Assembly: GCF_900105805.1 (NCBI RefSeq)
Contig: NZ_LT629788.1
Coordinates: 4,092,001 to 4,156,000, forward strand
DNA: 64,000 nucleotides
Reading direction: 5' to 3'
Origin: Pseudomonas moraviensis
Lineage (GTDB): Bacteria > Pseudomonadota > Gammaproteobacteria > Pseudomonadales > Pseudomonadaceae
This document shows, one piece after another, positions 27,036-35,776 of the stretch. Made by a program: the position numbers and the translations under genes. Positions within the stretch are counted from its first letter, which is position 1. Every line of letters starts with the position of its first letter. The notes under the pieces were generated by a model. It did no database searches and was not told where the DNA came from. It was given only the letters and a program-made list of their open reading frames with translations.

Positions 27036-28178
27036 TCAAACCTGTGCGATCCACTTGCGATGGGTATGGATCGACATCAAAACCCCAAACGCTGACAGCA
27101 GCGTCACCAGCGAAGTTCCTCCGTAGCTAATGAACGGCAACGGCACCCCCACGACCGGCAACAGGCCACTGACCATACCGATGTTGACGAAAACGTAAAC
27201 AAAAAAAGTCATGGTCAACGCGCCGGCGAGCAATTTGCCGAACAGCGTTTGCGCCTGGGCAGTGATCACCAGCCCGCGACCGATCAACAGCAAGTAGATC
27301 AGCAGCAGTGCACAAATCCCCACCAGACCGAACTCTTCGCCCAGCACGGCAATGATGAAGTCGGTGTGGCTTTCCGGAAGGAAATCGAGGTGCGACTGGG
27401 TGCCGAGCAGCCAGCCTTTGCCGAATACGCCGCCGGAACCGATCGCGGCTTTCGACTGAATGATGTTCCAGCCGGTGCCGAGCGGATCGCTTTCCGGGTC
27501 GAGAAAGGTCAGGACCCGCTGCTTCTGATAGTCGTGCATGACGAAGAACCACATCGCCACCGACACCGGCACCGCCGCCGCCAGCACGCTGAGAATCCAG
27601 CGCCAGCGCAGGCCGCCCATGAACAGGACGAAGGCGCCACCAGCCAGAATCAGCAGCGATGTGCCGAGATCCGGCTGGCGCACGATCAGAATGAACGGCA
27701 CACCAATCAGCATCAGGCTGATGCCGACGTGCTTGAGCTGCGGCGGCAAGGTGCGTTTCGACAGATACCAGGCGATGGTCGCCGGCATGAGAATTTTCAT
27801 GAATTCCGAGGGCTGGAAGCGGATCACCCCGGGGATGTTGATCCAGCGCGTGGCGCCCATGGCGTTGTGGCCCATGATGTCGACGACGATCAGCAACACC
27901 ACGCCGATCACGTAGCCGAGCGGCACCCAGCGGGCCATGAATCGCGGCTCGAGCTGGGCGATGACGATCATCGCCACCAGGCCGATGCCGAACGACGTCG
28001 CCTGCTTGCCGAGCAGATCCCAGCTCTTGCCGCTGGCCGAATACAGCACGAACAGACTGCCGGCGGCGAGGATCAGCAACAGGATCAACAGCGGGCCATC
28101 GATATGCAGTCTTTGCAGCAACGTCGCGCGGCGACGCATCACATCCTCGCTGGAGAGCATGCGATCAAAATTATTCAT
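27036..28178 (-). CDS. rodA: Peptidoglycan glycosyltransferase RodA
   Basis: 380 residues with about ten membrane helices. RodA (MrdB) is the SEDS polymerase of the elongasome. GHNAMGATRWI, QPSEFMKILMPA and the C-terminal PLPFISYGGTSL are family hallmarks, and the extracellular loop contains the essential Asp region (ESHTDFIIAVLGEEFG). The ATG at 28178 overlaps the mrdA stop by 8 bases; a GTG codon just before it is a less likely start. Confidence 0.96.
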   Translation of the reverse strand: MNNFDRMLSSEDVMRRRATLLQRLHIDGPLLILLLILAAGSLFVLYSASGKSWDLLGKQATSFGIGLVAMIVIAQLEPRFMARWVPLGYVIGVVLLIVVDIMGHNAMGATRWINIPGVIRFQPSEFMKILMPATIAWYLSKRTLPPQLKHVGISLMLIGVPFILIVRQPDLGTSLLILAGGAFVLFMGGLRWRWILSVLAAAVPVSVAMWFFVMHDYQKQRVLTFLDPESDPLGTGWNIIQSKAAIGSGGVFGKGWLLGTQSHLDFLPESHTDFIIAVLGEEFGLVGICALLLIYLLLIGRGLVITAQAQTLFGKLLAGALTMTFFVYVFVNIGMVSGLLPVVGVPLPFISYGGTSLVTLLSAFGVLMSIHTHRKWIAQV

Positions 28179-30066
28179 CACGGGCCGTGGCCTCCGCAGT
28201 GATAGGGCTGGCGTACTCGGCTTTCAGATGGCCGTCCTGGTCGAGCAACCAGGCATCCATCACCTGACGTACCACGGGCGCGGCCACGCCGGAGCCGGAC
28301 TCACCGTTCTCTACCATCACCGAGACGACAATTTTCGGGTCATCGGCCGGGGCGAAGCCGACGAACAGGGCGTGGTCGCGGTGGCGCTCCTGGACCTTGG
28401 AGCGGTCGTATTTCTCGCCCTGCTTGATCGCCACCACCTGCGCGGTACCGGACTTGCCGGCGATGCGGTATTGCGCGCCGATCGCCGCTTTGCGCGCGGT
28501 ACCACGGGCACCGTGCATCACCTGCTGCATGCCGTGGTTGACCTTGTTCCAGTCGGAGGGGTCGCGCAGGACGATGTTAGGCATCGGGTTGTCATCCACG
28601 GGTTTGACCCCATCGAGGGACCTGGCCAGGTGCGGACGATTCCAGATGCCCTTGTTGGCCACCAGCGCCGTGGCCTGGGCCAGTTGCAGCGGCGTCGATT
28701 GCATGTAGCCCTGGCCGATCCCGAGAATCAGGGTTTCGCCGGGGAACCACGCCTGTTTGCGCGTCGCCCGCTTCCATTCGCGAGACGGCATCAGGCCCGG
28801 GGATTCTTCGAACATGTCCAGCGAAACCTTCTGGCCGATGCCGAACTTGTTCATGTAGGTCGACAGCCGATCGATGCCGAGCTTGTGCGCCAGGTCATAG
28901 AAGTAGGTGTCGTTGGACCGCATGATCGCCGTGTCGAGGTCGACGAAGCCGTCACCGGTGCGGTTCCAGTTGCGGTACTTGTGATCGTAGTTGGGCAGCA
29001 TGTAATAGCCCGGGTCGAACACTCGGCTGGAAGCCGTGACCACGCCAGCGTCGAGACCGGCAATCGCCACCGCCGGTTTGATCGTCGAGCCCGGCGGGTA
29101 CAGGCCGCGCAGCACACGGTTGAACAGCGGCCGATCAATGGAGTCGCGCAACTCGGCGTAGGCCTTGAAGCTGATGCCGGTGACGAACAGGTTCGGGTCG
29201 AAACTCGGCTGACTGACCATCGCCAGCACCTCGCCGGTTTTCGGATCGAGCGCTACCACCGCGCCACGTCGCCCGCCCAGTGCGGCCTCGGCGGCTTCCT
29301 GCAATTTGATGTCGAGGCTCAGGACGATGTCCTTGCCGGGAATCGGATCGGTGCGCTTGAGCACGCGCAACACGCGGCCACGGGCGTTGGTCTCGACTTC
29401 CTCGTAACCGACCTGACCGTGCAATTCCGGCTCGTAGAAACGCTCGATGCCGGTTTTGCCGATGTGGTGGGTGCCGCTGTAGTTGACCGGATCCAGCGAC
29501 TTCAGCTCTTTCTCGTTGATCCGCCCCATGTAGCCCACCGAGTGCGCAAAATGCGCGCCCTGCGGGTAATGCCGGACCAGTTGCGCGACCACTTCCACCC
29601 CGGGCAGGCGGAACTGGTTCACCGCGATCCGGGCGATCTGTTCTTCGGTCAGCTCGAACAGGATCGGTACCGGCTCGAACGGCCGGCGCCCCTGACGCAT
29701 GCGTTTCTCGAAGATCACCCGGTCCTCGGGCGTCAGCTCCAGCACCTCGACGATGACGTCGAGCACTTGTTGCCAGTCGCCGGAGCGCTCGCGGGTCATG
29801 CTCAGGCTGAAGCTCGGCCGGTTGTCGGCCACGACCACACCGTTGCGGTCGAAAATCAGCCCGCGCGTCGGCGGAATCGGCTGCACGTGGACGCGGTTGT
29901 TTTCCGACAGGGTCGAGTGGTACTCGTACTGGATCACCTGCAGGTAATACAGGCGCGCGATCAGCACACAGATCAGCGACACGATCACGATCGCACCGAA
30001 CACGACACGGCTGCGCACCAGACGGGCGTCCTTTTCGTGGTCCTTGATGCGGATCGGCTGAGACAT
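28171..30066 (-). CDS. mrdA: Penicillin-binding protein 2 MrdA
   Basis: 631 residues from the ATG at 30066 (MSQPIRIKDHEKDARL). One N-terminal membrane helix (about 20-42) precedes a pedestal domain and a transpeptidase domain with the active-site serine in PGSTIKP (about residue 327), MRSNDTYFYD (SxN) and GKSGTAQV (KSG). It is the elongasome crosslinking enzyme, activated together with RodA by MreC. The upstream frame extension overlaps rlmH and is unlikely. Confidence 0.96.
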   Translation of the reverse strand: MSQPIRIKDHEKDARLVRSRVVFGAIVIVSLICVLIARLYYLQVIQYEYHSTLSENNRVHVQPIPPTRGLIFDRNGVVVADNRPSFSLSMTRERSGDWQQVLDVIVEVLELTPEDRVIFEKRMRQGRRPFEPVPILFELTEEQIARIAVNQFRLPGVEVVAQLVRHYPQGAHFAHSVGYMGRINEKELKSLDPVNYSGTHHIGKTGIERFYEPELHGQVGYEEVETNARGRVLRVLKRTDPIPGKDIVLSLDIKLQEAAEAALGGRRGAVVALDPKTGEVLAMVSQPSFDPNLFVTGISFKAYAELRDSIDRPLFNRVLRGLYPPGSTIKPAVAIAGLDAGVVTASSRVFDPGYYMLPNYDHKYRNWNRTGDGFVDLDTAIMRSNDTYFYDLAHKLGIDRLSTYMNKFGIGQKVSLDMFEESPGLMPSREWKRATRKQAWFPGETLILGIGQGYMQSTPLQLAQATALVANKGIWNRPHLARSLDGVKPVDDNPMPNIVLRDPSDWNKVNHGMQQVMHGARGTARKAAIGAQYRIAGKSGTAQVVAIKQGEKYDRSKVQERHRDHALFVGFAPADDPKIVVSVMVENGESGSGVAAPVVRQVMDAWLLDQDGHLKAEYASPITAEATARDE

Positions 30067-30076
30067 GAGGGCAGGC

Positions 30077-30544
30077 TTACTTGTGGTAAGGGTGGCCGGA
30101 CAACACGGTCCAGGCACGGTACAACTGTTCGCCGATCAGAATCCGCACCAACGGGTGCGGCAAGGTCAGCGGCGATAACGACCAGCGCTGGTCGGCGCGG
30201 GCACAGACTTCCGGTGCCAGCCCTTCCGGGCCGCCGACCATGAAGTTGACCGTGCGCGAATCCAGGCGCCAGCGATCGAGTTCGACCGCCAGTTGCTCGG
30301 TGCTCCAGGGCTTGCCGTGAACCTCCAGCGTGACGATCCGCTCGTTGTGCCCGACCTTGGCCAGCATGGCTTCGCCTTCCTGGCGGATGAAACGGGCCAC
30401 GTCGGCATTCTTGCCACGGGTGTTGAGCGGAATTTCCACCAGTTCCAGCGCCAGCTCGGACGGAAGACGCTTGGCATACTCATGCCAGCCTTCTTCCACC
30501 CACTTGGGCATGCGTGAACCGACGGCGATCAGGCGCAGTCGCAC
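30077..30544 (-). CDS. rlmH: 23S rRNA pseudouridine1915 N3-methyltransferase RlmH
   Basis: 155 residues, exactly the size of this SPOUT methyltransferase. The knotted SAM site is FMVGGPEGLAPEVCARAD and the C-terminal LPHPLVRILIGEQLYRAW completes it. It modifies the mature 70S ribosome at the A site. It lies 10 bases after rsfS and 10 before mrdA, as in most gammaproteobacteria. Confidence 0.96.
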   Translation of the reverse strand: MRLRLIAVGSRMPKWVEEGWHEYAKRLPSELALELVEIPLNTRGKNADVARFIRQEGEAMLAKVGHNERIVTLEVHGKPWSTEQLAVELDRWRLDSRTVNFMVGGPEGLAPEVCARADQRWSLSPLTLPHPLVRILIGEQLYRAWTVLSGHPYHK

Positions 30545-30553
30545 AGCAATCCC

Positions 30554-31048
30554 TTAGAACTGGTCTTTGTTGAGCTTGGTGAAATGCTCGTGGGTGTTCT
30601 CCGGGCTGTGGTGCTTGGCATCAGCCGCACGGCTTTGCTCGGCACCGGCCCACAGGCGCTCCAGGTCGTAGAACTGACGCGCCGAGGCGGTCATCATGTG
30701 CACGATCACCAGGTCGAGGTCGAGCAGTACCCAGTCGCTGTCGCCCTTGCCTTCTTCGCCCAGCGGCTTGGCGCCCTGCTTTTTCACTTCCTCGCGGACC
30801 TTGTCGAGCATCGCGTTGATCTGGCGATTGGAGGTACCGGTGGCGATGATCATGTAGTCAGTGATGCTCTGCTTGTCGCGCACATCGATGATCTGGATGT
30901 CCTGGGCCTTGACGTCTTCCAGCGCGGCGACGGCAATCTTGACCAGTTCGTCGCCCTTGAGCGGCTCGTTGGTGTTGACGGCTTCCGGCAGTGGTGCGCT
31001 CTTGAACGTGCCTTTGCGCTTTACTTTCGGTAGATCTTTATCAGTCAT
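30554..31048 (-). CDS. rsfS: Ribosomal silencing factor RsfS
   Basis: 164 residues from the ATG at 31048. RsfS binds uL14 and blocks subunit joining in poor growth. The core includes VDVRDKQSITDYMIIATGTSNRQINAMLDK-type residues (SITDYMIIATG is diagnostic) and GDSDWVLLDLDLVIVHMM. About 40 extra N-terminal residues (KVKRKGTFKSAPLPEAVN) and a charged tail (HSPENTHEHF) make it longer than the E. coli protein, as is usual in Pseudomonas. The start has only a weak ribosome site. Confidence 0.93.
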   Translation of the reverse strand: MTDKDLPKVKRKGTFKSAPLPEAVNTNEPLKGDELVKIAVAALEDVKAQDIQIIDVRDKQSITDYMIIATGTSNRQINAMLDKVREEVKKQGAKPLGEEGKGDSDWVLLDLDLVIVHMMTASARQFYDLERLWAGAEQSRAADAKHHSPENTHEHFTKLNKDQF

Positions 31049-31120
31049 ATGAAACTCGTTTTGCTCATGTATTCGGCGGCTTGGGGATACGGTAATCCGC
31101 ATCGGTGAAGCACGCCTTGT

Positions 31121-31810
31121 TCAGTTCGACGCACGGTACAGACCGTGCGCATCGATGTAGGCCAGGACCGCGTCGGGCACCAGGAAACGTACCGACTTAC
31201 CGCTGGCCAGCAGTTGACGGATCTGGGTGGCGGAAACCGCGAGCGGTGTCTGCCAGACGAATGCAATCTGTCCGCTCGGCCCTTTCAGGGCCAGCGGGTC
31301 GCTCACCGAACGCGCTGCCAGCAGGTTGCGCAAGGCATCCGGCGGTTCGCTGTCGGCGTCCGGGCGCTGTAGCACCAGGATGTGGCAATGCTGGAGCAAC
31401 TCTTCCCAGCGGTGCCAAGTGGGCAGGCCGCAAAATGCGTCCCAGCCCAAAAGCAGAAAAACCTGGGTCTCGGCGGGCATCTCTGCGCGCAGCGACTCCA
31501 GGGTATCGATGGTCCAGGACGGTTTGTCCCGCTGCAATTCGCGGGCGTCCACCACCAGCGGCGGCAATCCGGCCACCGCGCACTCGACCATCGCCAGCCG
31601 ATCCTGCGCCGACACCTGCGGCGTACCGCGATGTGGCGGCCGCGCGTTCGGCATCAGGCGCAACTCGTCCAGCGCCAACGCCTCGACGACTTCCAGCGCG
31701 CCACGCAAATGGCCGATGTGCACCGGGTCGAACGTACCGCCCAGTACGCCAATGCGTTGCGGGCGCGACTCGCTGCCGGTGTGCGGCGCTGTCAGGTCGA
31801 GGTCGGTCAA
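31121..31810 (-). CDS. nadD: Nicotinate-nucleotide adenylyltransferase NadD
   Basis: 229 residues, probably from a TTG at 31810 directly after the proA stop. NadD adenylates NaMN to NaAD in NAD synthesis. Its nucleotidyltransferase signatures are GVLGGTFDPVHIGHLRGA (HxGH) and VSATQIRQLLASG (SxTxxR). No ATG exists upstream of the GGTFDP motif, so the rare start or a nearby alternative codon must be used. It is coupled to proA upstream and followed by rsfS. Confidence 0.93.
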   Translation of the reverse strand: MTDLDLTAPHTGSESRPQRIGVLGGTFDPVHIGHLRGALEVVEALALDELRLMPNARPPHRGTPQVSAQDRLAMVECAVAGLPPLVVDARELQRDKPSWTIDTLESLRAEMPAETQVFLLLGWDAFCGLPTWHRWEELLQHCHILVLQRPDADSEPPDALRNLLAARSVSDPLALKGPSGQIAFVWQTPLAVSATQIRQLLASGKSVRFLVPDAVLAYIDAHGLYRASN

Positions 31811-31811
31811 G

Positions 31812-33083
31812 TCAGACCGTCGCCTGGCCGCGCAACTGGCCGTCGCCGACCACGATGTACTTCTCGCAGGTCAGCCCTTCGAGGCCCACCGGGCCGCGGG
31901 CGTGCAGCTTATCAGTAGAAATGCCGATCTCGGCACCCAATCCGTATTCAAATCCATCGGCAAAGCAGGTCGGTGTGTTGATCATCACCGAGGCCGAGTC
32001 GACTTCCGCCACGAACCGACGGGTGTCGGCGAGGTTTTCGCTGACGATCGAGTCGGTGTGATGGGAGCCGTAATGGTTGATGTGCTCGATCGCCTGCTCC
32101 AGGCCGTCGACCACGCGGATCGACAGGATCGGCGCCAGATACTCGGTGTGCCAGTCGTCCTCGGTGGCGGCTACAGCCTCGATGATCGCCCGGGTACGCT
32201 CGCAACCACGCAGCTCGACGCCTTTTTCGCGGAACTGCGCGGCCATTGCTGGCAGAAAGTCATTTGCAACAGCCTGATCGACCAGCAGGGTCTCCATCGC
32301 GCCGCAGATGCCATAACGGTAAGTCTTGGCGTTGAAGGCGATGCGTTGAGCTTTTGCCGGATCGGCGTGTTCGCTGACATACACGTGGCAGATGCCGTCC
32401 AGGTGCTTGATCACCGGAACGCGGGCATCGCGGCTGATGCGCTCGATCAGGCCACGCCCGCCACGCGGAACGATGACGTCGACGTATTCAGGCATGCTGA
32501 TCATCGCACCGACGGCGGCGCGGTCGGTGGTTTCCACCACTTGCACCACGGCGGCGGGCAATTCAGCCTCGGCCAGGCCGCGCTGAATGCAGGCGGCAAT
32601 CGCCCGGTTGGAATGAATCGCCTCGGAGCCACCGCGCAGGATGGTCGCATTGCCGGACTTCAGGCACAGGCTGGCGGCATCGATGGTCACGTTCGGGCGG
32701 GATTCGTAGATGATCCCGATCACGCCCAGCGGGACACGCATCTTGCCGACCTGAATGCCCGACGGACGGAAGCTCATGTCGCGGATCGCGCCGACCGGAT
32801 CCGCCAGTGCTGCGACCTGGCGCAAGCCGACGATCATCCCGTCGATGCGTGCCGGGGTCAGTTCCAGACGCTCGAGCAATGCCGGTTCCAGACCGTTGGC
32901 GCGACCGGCTGCCAGATCCTGCTCATTGGCTGCAGCAAGCTCGGCGCGCGCAGCGTCCAGAGCATTGGCGGCAGCCTGCAAGGCGCGGTTTTTCTGCGCG
33001 GTGCTGGCGCGACCGATGACCCGGGAGGCAGCGCGGGCGGCGCGACCCAATCGGGTCATGTAGTCAAGAACGGACTCAGTCAT
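31812..33083 (-). CDS. proA: Gamma-glutamyl phosphate reductase ProA
   Basis: 423 residues from the ATG at 33083 (MTESVLDYMTRLGRAARA). ProA reduces gamma-glutamyl phosphate to the semialdehyde in proline synthesis. The catalytic cysteine is in HLDGICHVYV, and the NADP-binding GVIGIIYESRPNVT is present. It is the first gene of this long minus-strand series; the gap to mpg (33084-33261) should hold the divergent promoters. nadD follows within 1 base. Confidence 0.96.
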   Translation of the reverse strand: MTESVLDYMTRLGRAARAASRVIGRASTAQKNRALQAAANALDAARAELAAANEQDLAAGRANGLEPALLERLELTPARIDGMIVGLRQVAALADPVGAIRDMSFRPSGIQVGKMRVPLGVIGIIYESRPNVTIDAASLCLKSGNATILRGGSEAIHSNRAIAACIQRGLAEAELPAAVVQVVETTDRAAVGAMISMPEYVDVIVPRGGRGLIERISRDARVPVIKHLDGICHVYVSEHADPAKAQRIAFNAKTYRYGICGAMETLLVDQAVANDFLPAMAAQFREKGVELRGCERTRAIIEAVAATEDDWHTEYLAPILSIRVVDGLEQAIEHINHYGSHHTDSIVSENLADTRRFVAEVDSASVMINTPTCFADGFEYGLGAEIGISTDKLHARGPVGLEGLTCEKYIVVGDGQLRGQATV

Positions 33084-33261
33084 GGTCTGCTGGGGTCTTG
33101 GCAAAGAGGAAAGCGGCAGATTATAGCTGTCGCGTCCCGGGACTAACAGCGGTGACGGGCGGATGGTCGAAATGAGCTGCGTTTGCCCGTCGTTCAGACG
33201 TAATTAAGCTCAGCGTTGTTATCATCACGACCTCATTGAGCCTGGATAAACCTTGCCCATC

Positions 33262-33987
33262 ATGACCAACGTGCCCCTATGCCCCGAGTCCGCGCGCCTG
33301 CCCGTGGGCCTGCCGGACAGTTTCTTCGACCGCGACGCCCAGGTACTGGCGCAGGCCCTGCTCGGCAAAGTGATCCGTCACCGCGTCGGCGATCTGTGGC
33401 TGAGTGCGCGGATCATCGAAACCGAGGCCTATTACTGCGCGGAAAAAGGCAGCCACGCCTCCCTCGGCTATACAGAAAAACGTAAGGCTTTGTTTCTGGA
33501 TGGCGGGCACATCTATATGTACTACGCCCGCGGCGGTGATTCGCTGAACTTCAGCGCCCAGGGGCCGGGCAATGCCGTTTTGATCAAGTCCGCCTATCCG
33601 TGGGTCGATGAAGTCAGCGGCCCGGCGAGTCTGGCGCAGATGCTGGTGAACAACCCCGATGCTCAGGGCCGGCCGCGTCCGACGCAGAAGCTCTGCGCCG
33701 GGCAGACATTGCTGTGCAAGGCGCTGGGTTTGAAAGTGCCGATGTGGGACGCCAAGCGTTTCGACCATGAATTGTTGCTGGTCGAGGACGCCGGGGCGGC
33801 GCCGACACACATTATCCAGACCACCCGGCTGGGAATTCCGCTGGGCCGCGATGAACACTTGATGTATCGCTTCGTTGACGCCGCGTATGCCCAATGGTGC
33901 ACGCGGAACCCGCTGCGACGGGGTCAGGTCGAAGGCCGGGATTATTGCCTGCTTCCCGGAGCTGACGCCGAATCCGCAAATAGATGA
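33262..33987 (+). CDS. mpg: DNA-3-methyladenine glycosylase (AAG/Mpg family)
   Basis: 241 residues from the ATG at 33262; an in-frame TTG at 33253 would add three. It removes alkylated purines from DNA. The AAG fold signatures are LLGKVIRHRVGDLW, the active-site glutamate in ARIIETEAYY, and the GGHIYMYYARGGDSLNFSAQ and GNAVLIKSAYP blocks. A C-terminal part with RNPLRRGQVEGRDY completes the domain. The DedA-PAP2 gene follows beyond a REP pair and is probably transcribed separately. Confidence 0.9.
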   Translation: MTNVPLCPESARLPVGLPDSFFDRDAQVLAQALLGKVIRHRVGDLWLSARIIETEAYYCAEKGSHASLGYTEKRKALFLDGGHIYMYYARGGDSLNFSAQGPGNAVLIKSAYPWVDEVSGPASLAQMLVNNPDAQGRPRPTQKLCAGQTLLCKALGLKVPMWDAKRFDHELLLVEDAGAAPTHIIQTTRLGIPLGRDEHLMYRFVDAAYAQWCTRNPLRRGQVEGRDYCLLPGADAESANR

Positions 33988-33994
33988 TGCCCCC

Positions 33995-34088
33995 CTGTGG
34001 GAGCGAGCCTGCTCGCGAAGGGGTCGTGCCAGCCAACGCTTCTATCGTCTGACACACCGCATTCGCGAGCAGGCTCGCTCCCACAGGT
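33995..34088. repeat. REP pair, family B
   Basis: CTGTGGGAGCGAGCCTGCTC and its inverse copy (GAGCAGGCTCGCTCCCACAG) flank about 45 bases between mpg and the DedA-PAP2 gene. Confidence 0.85.
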
Positions 34089-34138
34089 CAGAAGTCAAAC
34101 GCGTAACGATCAATTAAAGATTGGATGGAGTTTTCTCT

Positions 34139-35455
34139 ATGGGCCCATGGCTCGATAGCATCACCGGATGGCTCGGCGCCAATCCACAGTGGCTGGCCGC
34201 AGCGGTGTTCATCGTTGCGTGCGTGGAATGTCTGGCGATTGCCGGGCTGATCGTCCCGGGCACGGTGCTGTTGTTCGCCGTGGCGGTACTGGCCGGCAGC
34301 GGCGCGCTGTCATTGAGCGAGACGCTGCTGCTGGGCTTTCTCGGCGGCATCCTCGGCGATCTGATTTCGTATTTCCTCGGGCGCCATTTTCACCAGAACA
34401 TCCGCCGCCTCCCCGGGCTGCGCCACCACCCGGAATGGATGGCGGGTGCCGAGTCGTACTTCCAGCGCTATGGCATCGCCAGCCTGCTGGTCGGGCGTTT
34501 CATCGGTCCTTTGCGGCCGATGCTGCCGATGGTCGCGGGGATGTGCGACATGCCGTTCCCGCGTTTCTTCGCCGTCAGCCTGCTCGCAGCCGCCGGCTGG
34601 AGCCTGGCCTATCTGCTGCCGGGCTGGGCCACAGGTGCTGCGTTCCGCCTGCCTCTGCCCGAAGGTTTCTGGCTCGAGGCCGGCATCGTCGCCGCCAGCG
34701 TGGCAGTGATGGTCGGCCTGAGCGTCAACAGCAGTGTGCGTCGTCATCGTCGCGCGACAATCTGGATCGGTAGCATGAGCTTGCTGATCCTGATCGGCCT
34801 GTTCATCGGCTATCCGTACCTGACCGCGCTCGACAATGGCGTGATGACCCTGGTGCAGGAGCACCGCCAGCCAGCGCTGGACGAAATCGCCGTGACGCTG
34901 ACCCTGATCGGCGAATTCCGCAACATGCTGCTGTTCAGCGCCCTGCTCGTCGTGCTGCTGTTGCTGTGCAAGCAATGGCGCCAGGCGATGTTCGCCGGCT
35001 CCACCATGCTCATCACTGCGATGGCCAACACCGGAACCAAATACTTTTTCGCCCGGGTACGCCCAGAGGTGCTCAGTGATCCATTGACCACCTACAGCAT
35101 GCCCAGCGGCCACGCATCCGGCGCGTTTGCCCTGTTCCTGACACTCGGCGTGCTGGCCGGTCGCGGACAGCCGCCACGCATGCGCCTGACCTGGCTGCTG
35201 ATTGCCTGTATACCGGCGCTGTCGATCGCCTTGTCGCGGGTTTATCTGGGCGCGCACTGGCCGACCGACATCCTCGCCGGCGCCATGCTCGCCAGTTGCG
35301 TCTGCGCCGCGATGTTATGGCTGAGCCAGCGGCAGACGTCACTCGACCCGATGCCGTTCAGGATCTGGTGGTTGATCCTGCCATCGATGGTGGCCCTGTT
35401 CGGTTTTTTCGTCTTGCGCCACCTGCCACACACACTGTTGCGTTACGCCTACTAA
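34139..35455 (+). CDS. DedA-PAP2 fusion membrane protein
   Basis: 438 residues from the ATG at 34139 (GGAG upstream). Residues about 1-200 form a DedA/VTT domain (LIVPGTVLLFAVAVLAGSG, GDLISYFLGRHF, GRFIGPLRPMLPMVAGM). Residues about 210-438 form a PAP2 phosphatase domain with KYFFARVRPE (motif 1), YSMPSGHASGAFA (motif 2) and SRVYLGAHWPTDILAGAM (motif 3). DedA proteins flip polyprenyl or glycerophospholipids, and PAP2 proteins dephosphorylate such lipids, so a combined undecaprenyl-phosphate recycling role is a reasonable inference. About ten membrane helices. Confidence 0.92.
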   Translation: MGPWLDSITGWLGANPQWLAAAVFIVACVECLAIAGLIVPGTVLLFAVAVLAGSGALSLSETLLLGFLGGILGDLISYFLGRHFHQNIRRLPGLRHHPEWMAGAESYFQRYGIASLLVGRFIGPLRPMLPMVAGMCDMPFPRFFAVSLLAAAGWSLAYLLPGWATGAAFRLPLPEGFWLEAGIVAASVAVMVGLSVNSSVRRHRRATIWIGSMSLLILIGLFIGYPYLTALDNGVMTLVQEHRQPALDEIAVTLTLIGEFRNMLLFSALLVVLLLLCKQWRQAMFAGSTMLITAMANTGTKYFFARVRPEVLSDPLTTYSMPSGHASGAFALFLTLGVLAGRGQPPRMRLTWLLIACIPALSIALSRVYLGAHWPTDILAGAMLASCVCAAMLWLSQRQTSLDPMPFRIWWLILPSMVALFGFFVLRHLPHTLLRYAY

Positions 35456-35776
35456 ACCGGACCAACTTACAAGTATTGTTTGTCTAACGCCGCTCTTTAG
35501 GAATATTCCGACAAGAGCGGCACTCACTGCTGACACTCGATTACTTGTGCCCGGTCAAACTTCCTGATTAAAACCAGACAATTCCCCGCTTGAAACATAT
35601 ACAAAACAGACGTTACATAATCAGGCCACACTTCGTTTGAAAGTGTCATTCCTCCCAGTGAAAACCGGTTAGATTGATTTGGCTTAATTACAACTAAAGC
35701 GCATGTTCAACGTTTGATACCGCAACTTTCAAACGTCTAAAACAATGCCTTTCAATCTGTTTGTTCCGAGTATTCC
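35456..35776. other. AT-richer intergenic stretch before the toxin-like locus
   Basis: About 320 bases without a credible gene, clearly richer in A and T than the surroundings. It holds the inverted repeat at 35489-35521 and probably the promoter of the next gene, though I cannot place the -35/-10 boxes with confidence. Confidence 0.6.
35489..35521. repeat. Inverted repeat, 9-bp arms
   Basis: GCCGCTCTT and AAGAGCGGC form a perfect 9-bp stem around a 15-base loop. No T-run follows. It may be a weak terminator of the DedA-PAP2 gene or an operator for the following locus. Confidence 0.4.

Noticed and set aside
27937..30243. A 768-codon open frame on the plus strand
   Set aside because: It is a shadow of rodA, mrdA and rlmH, which are complete on the minus strand.
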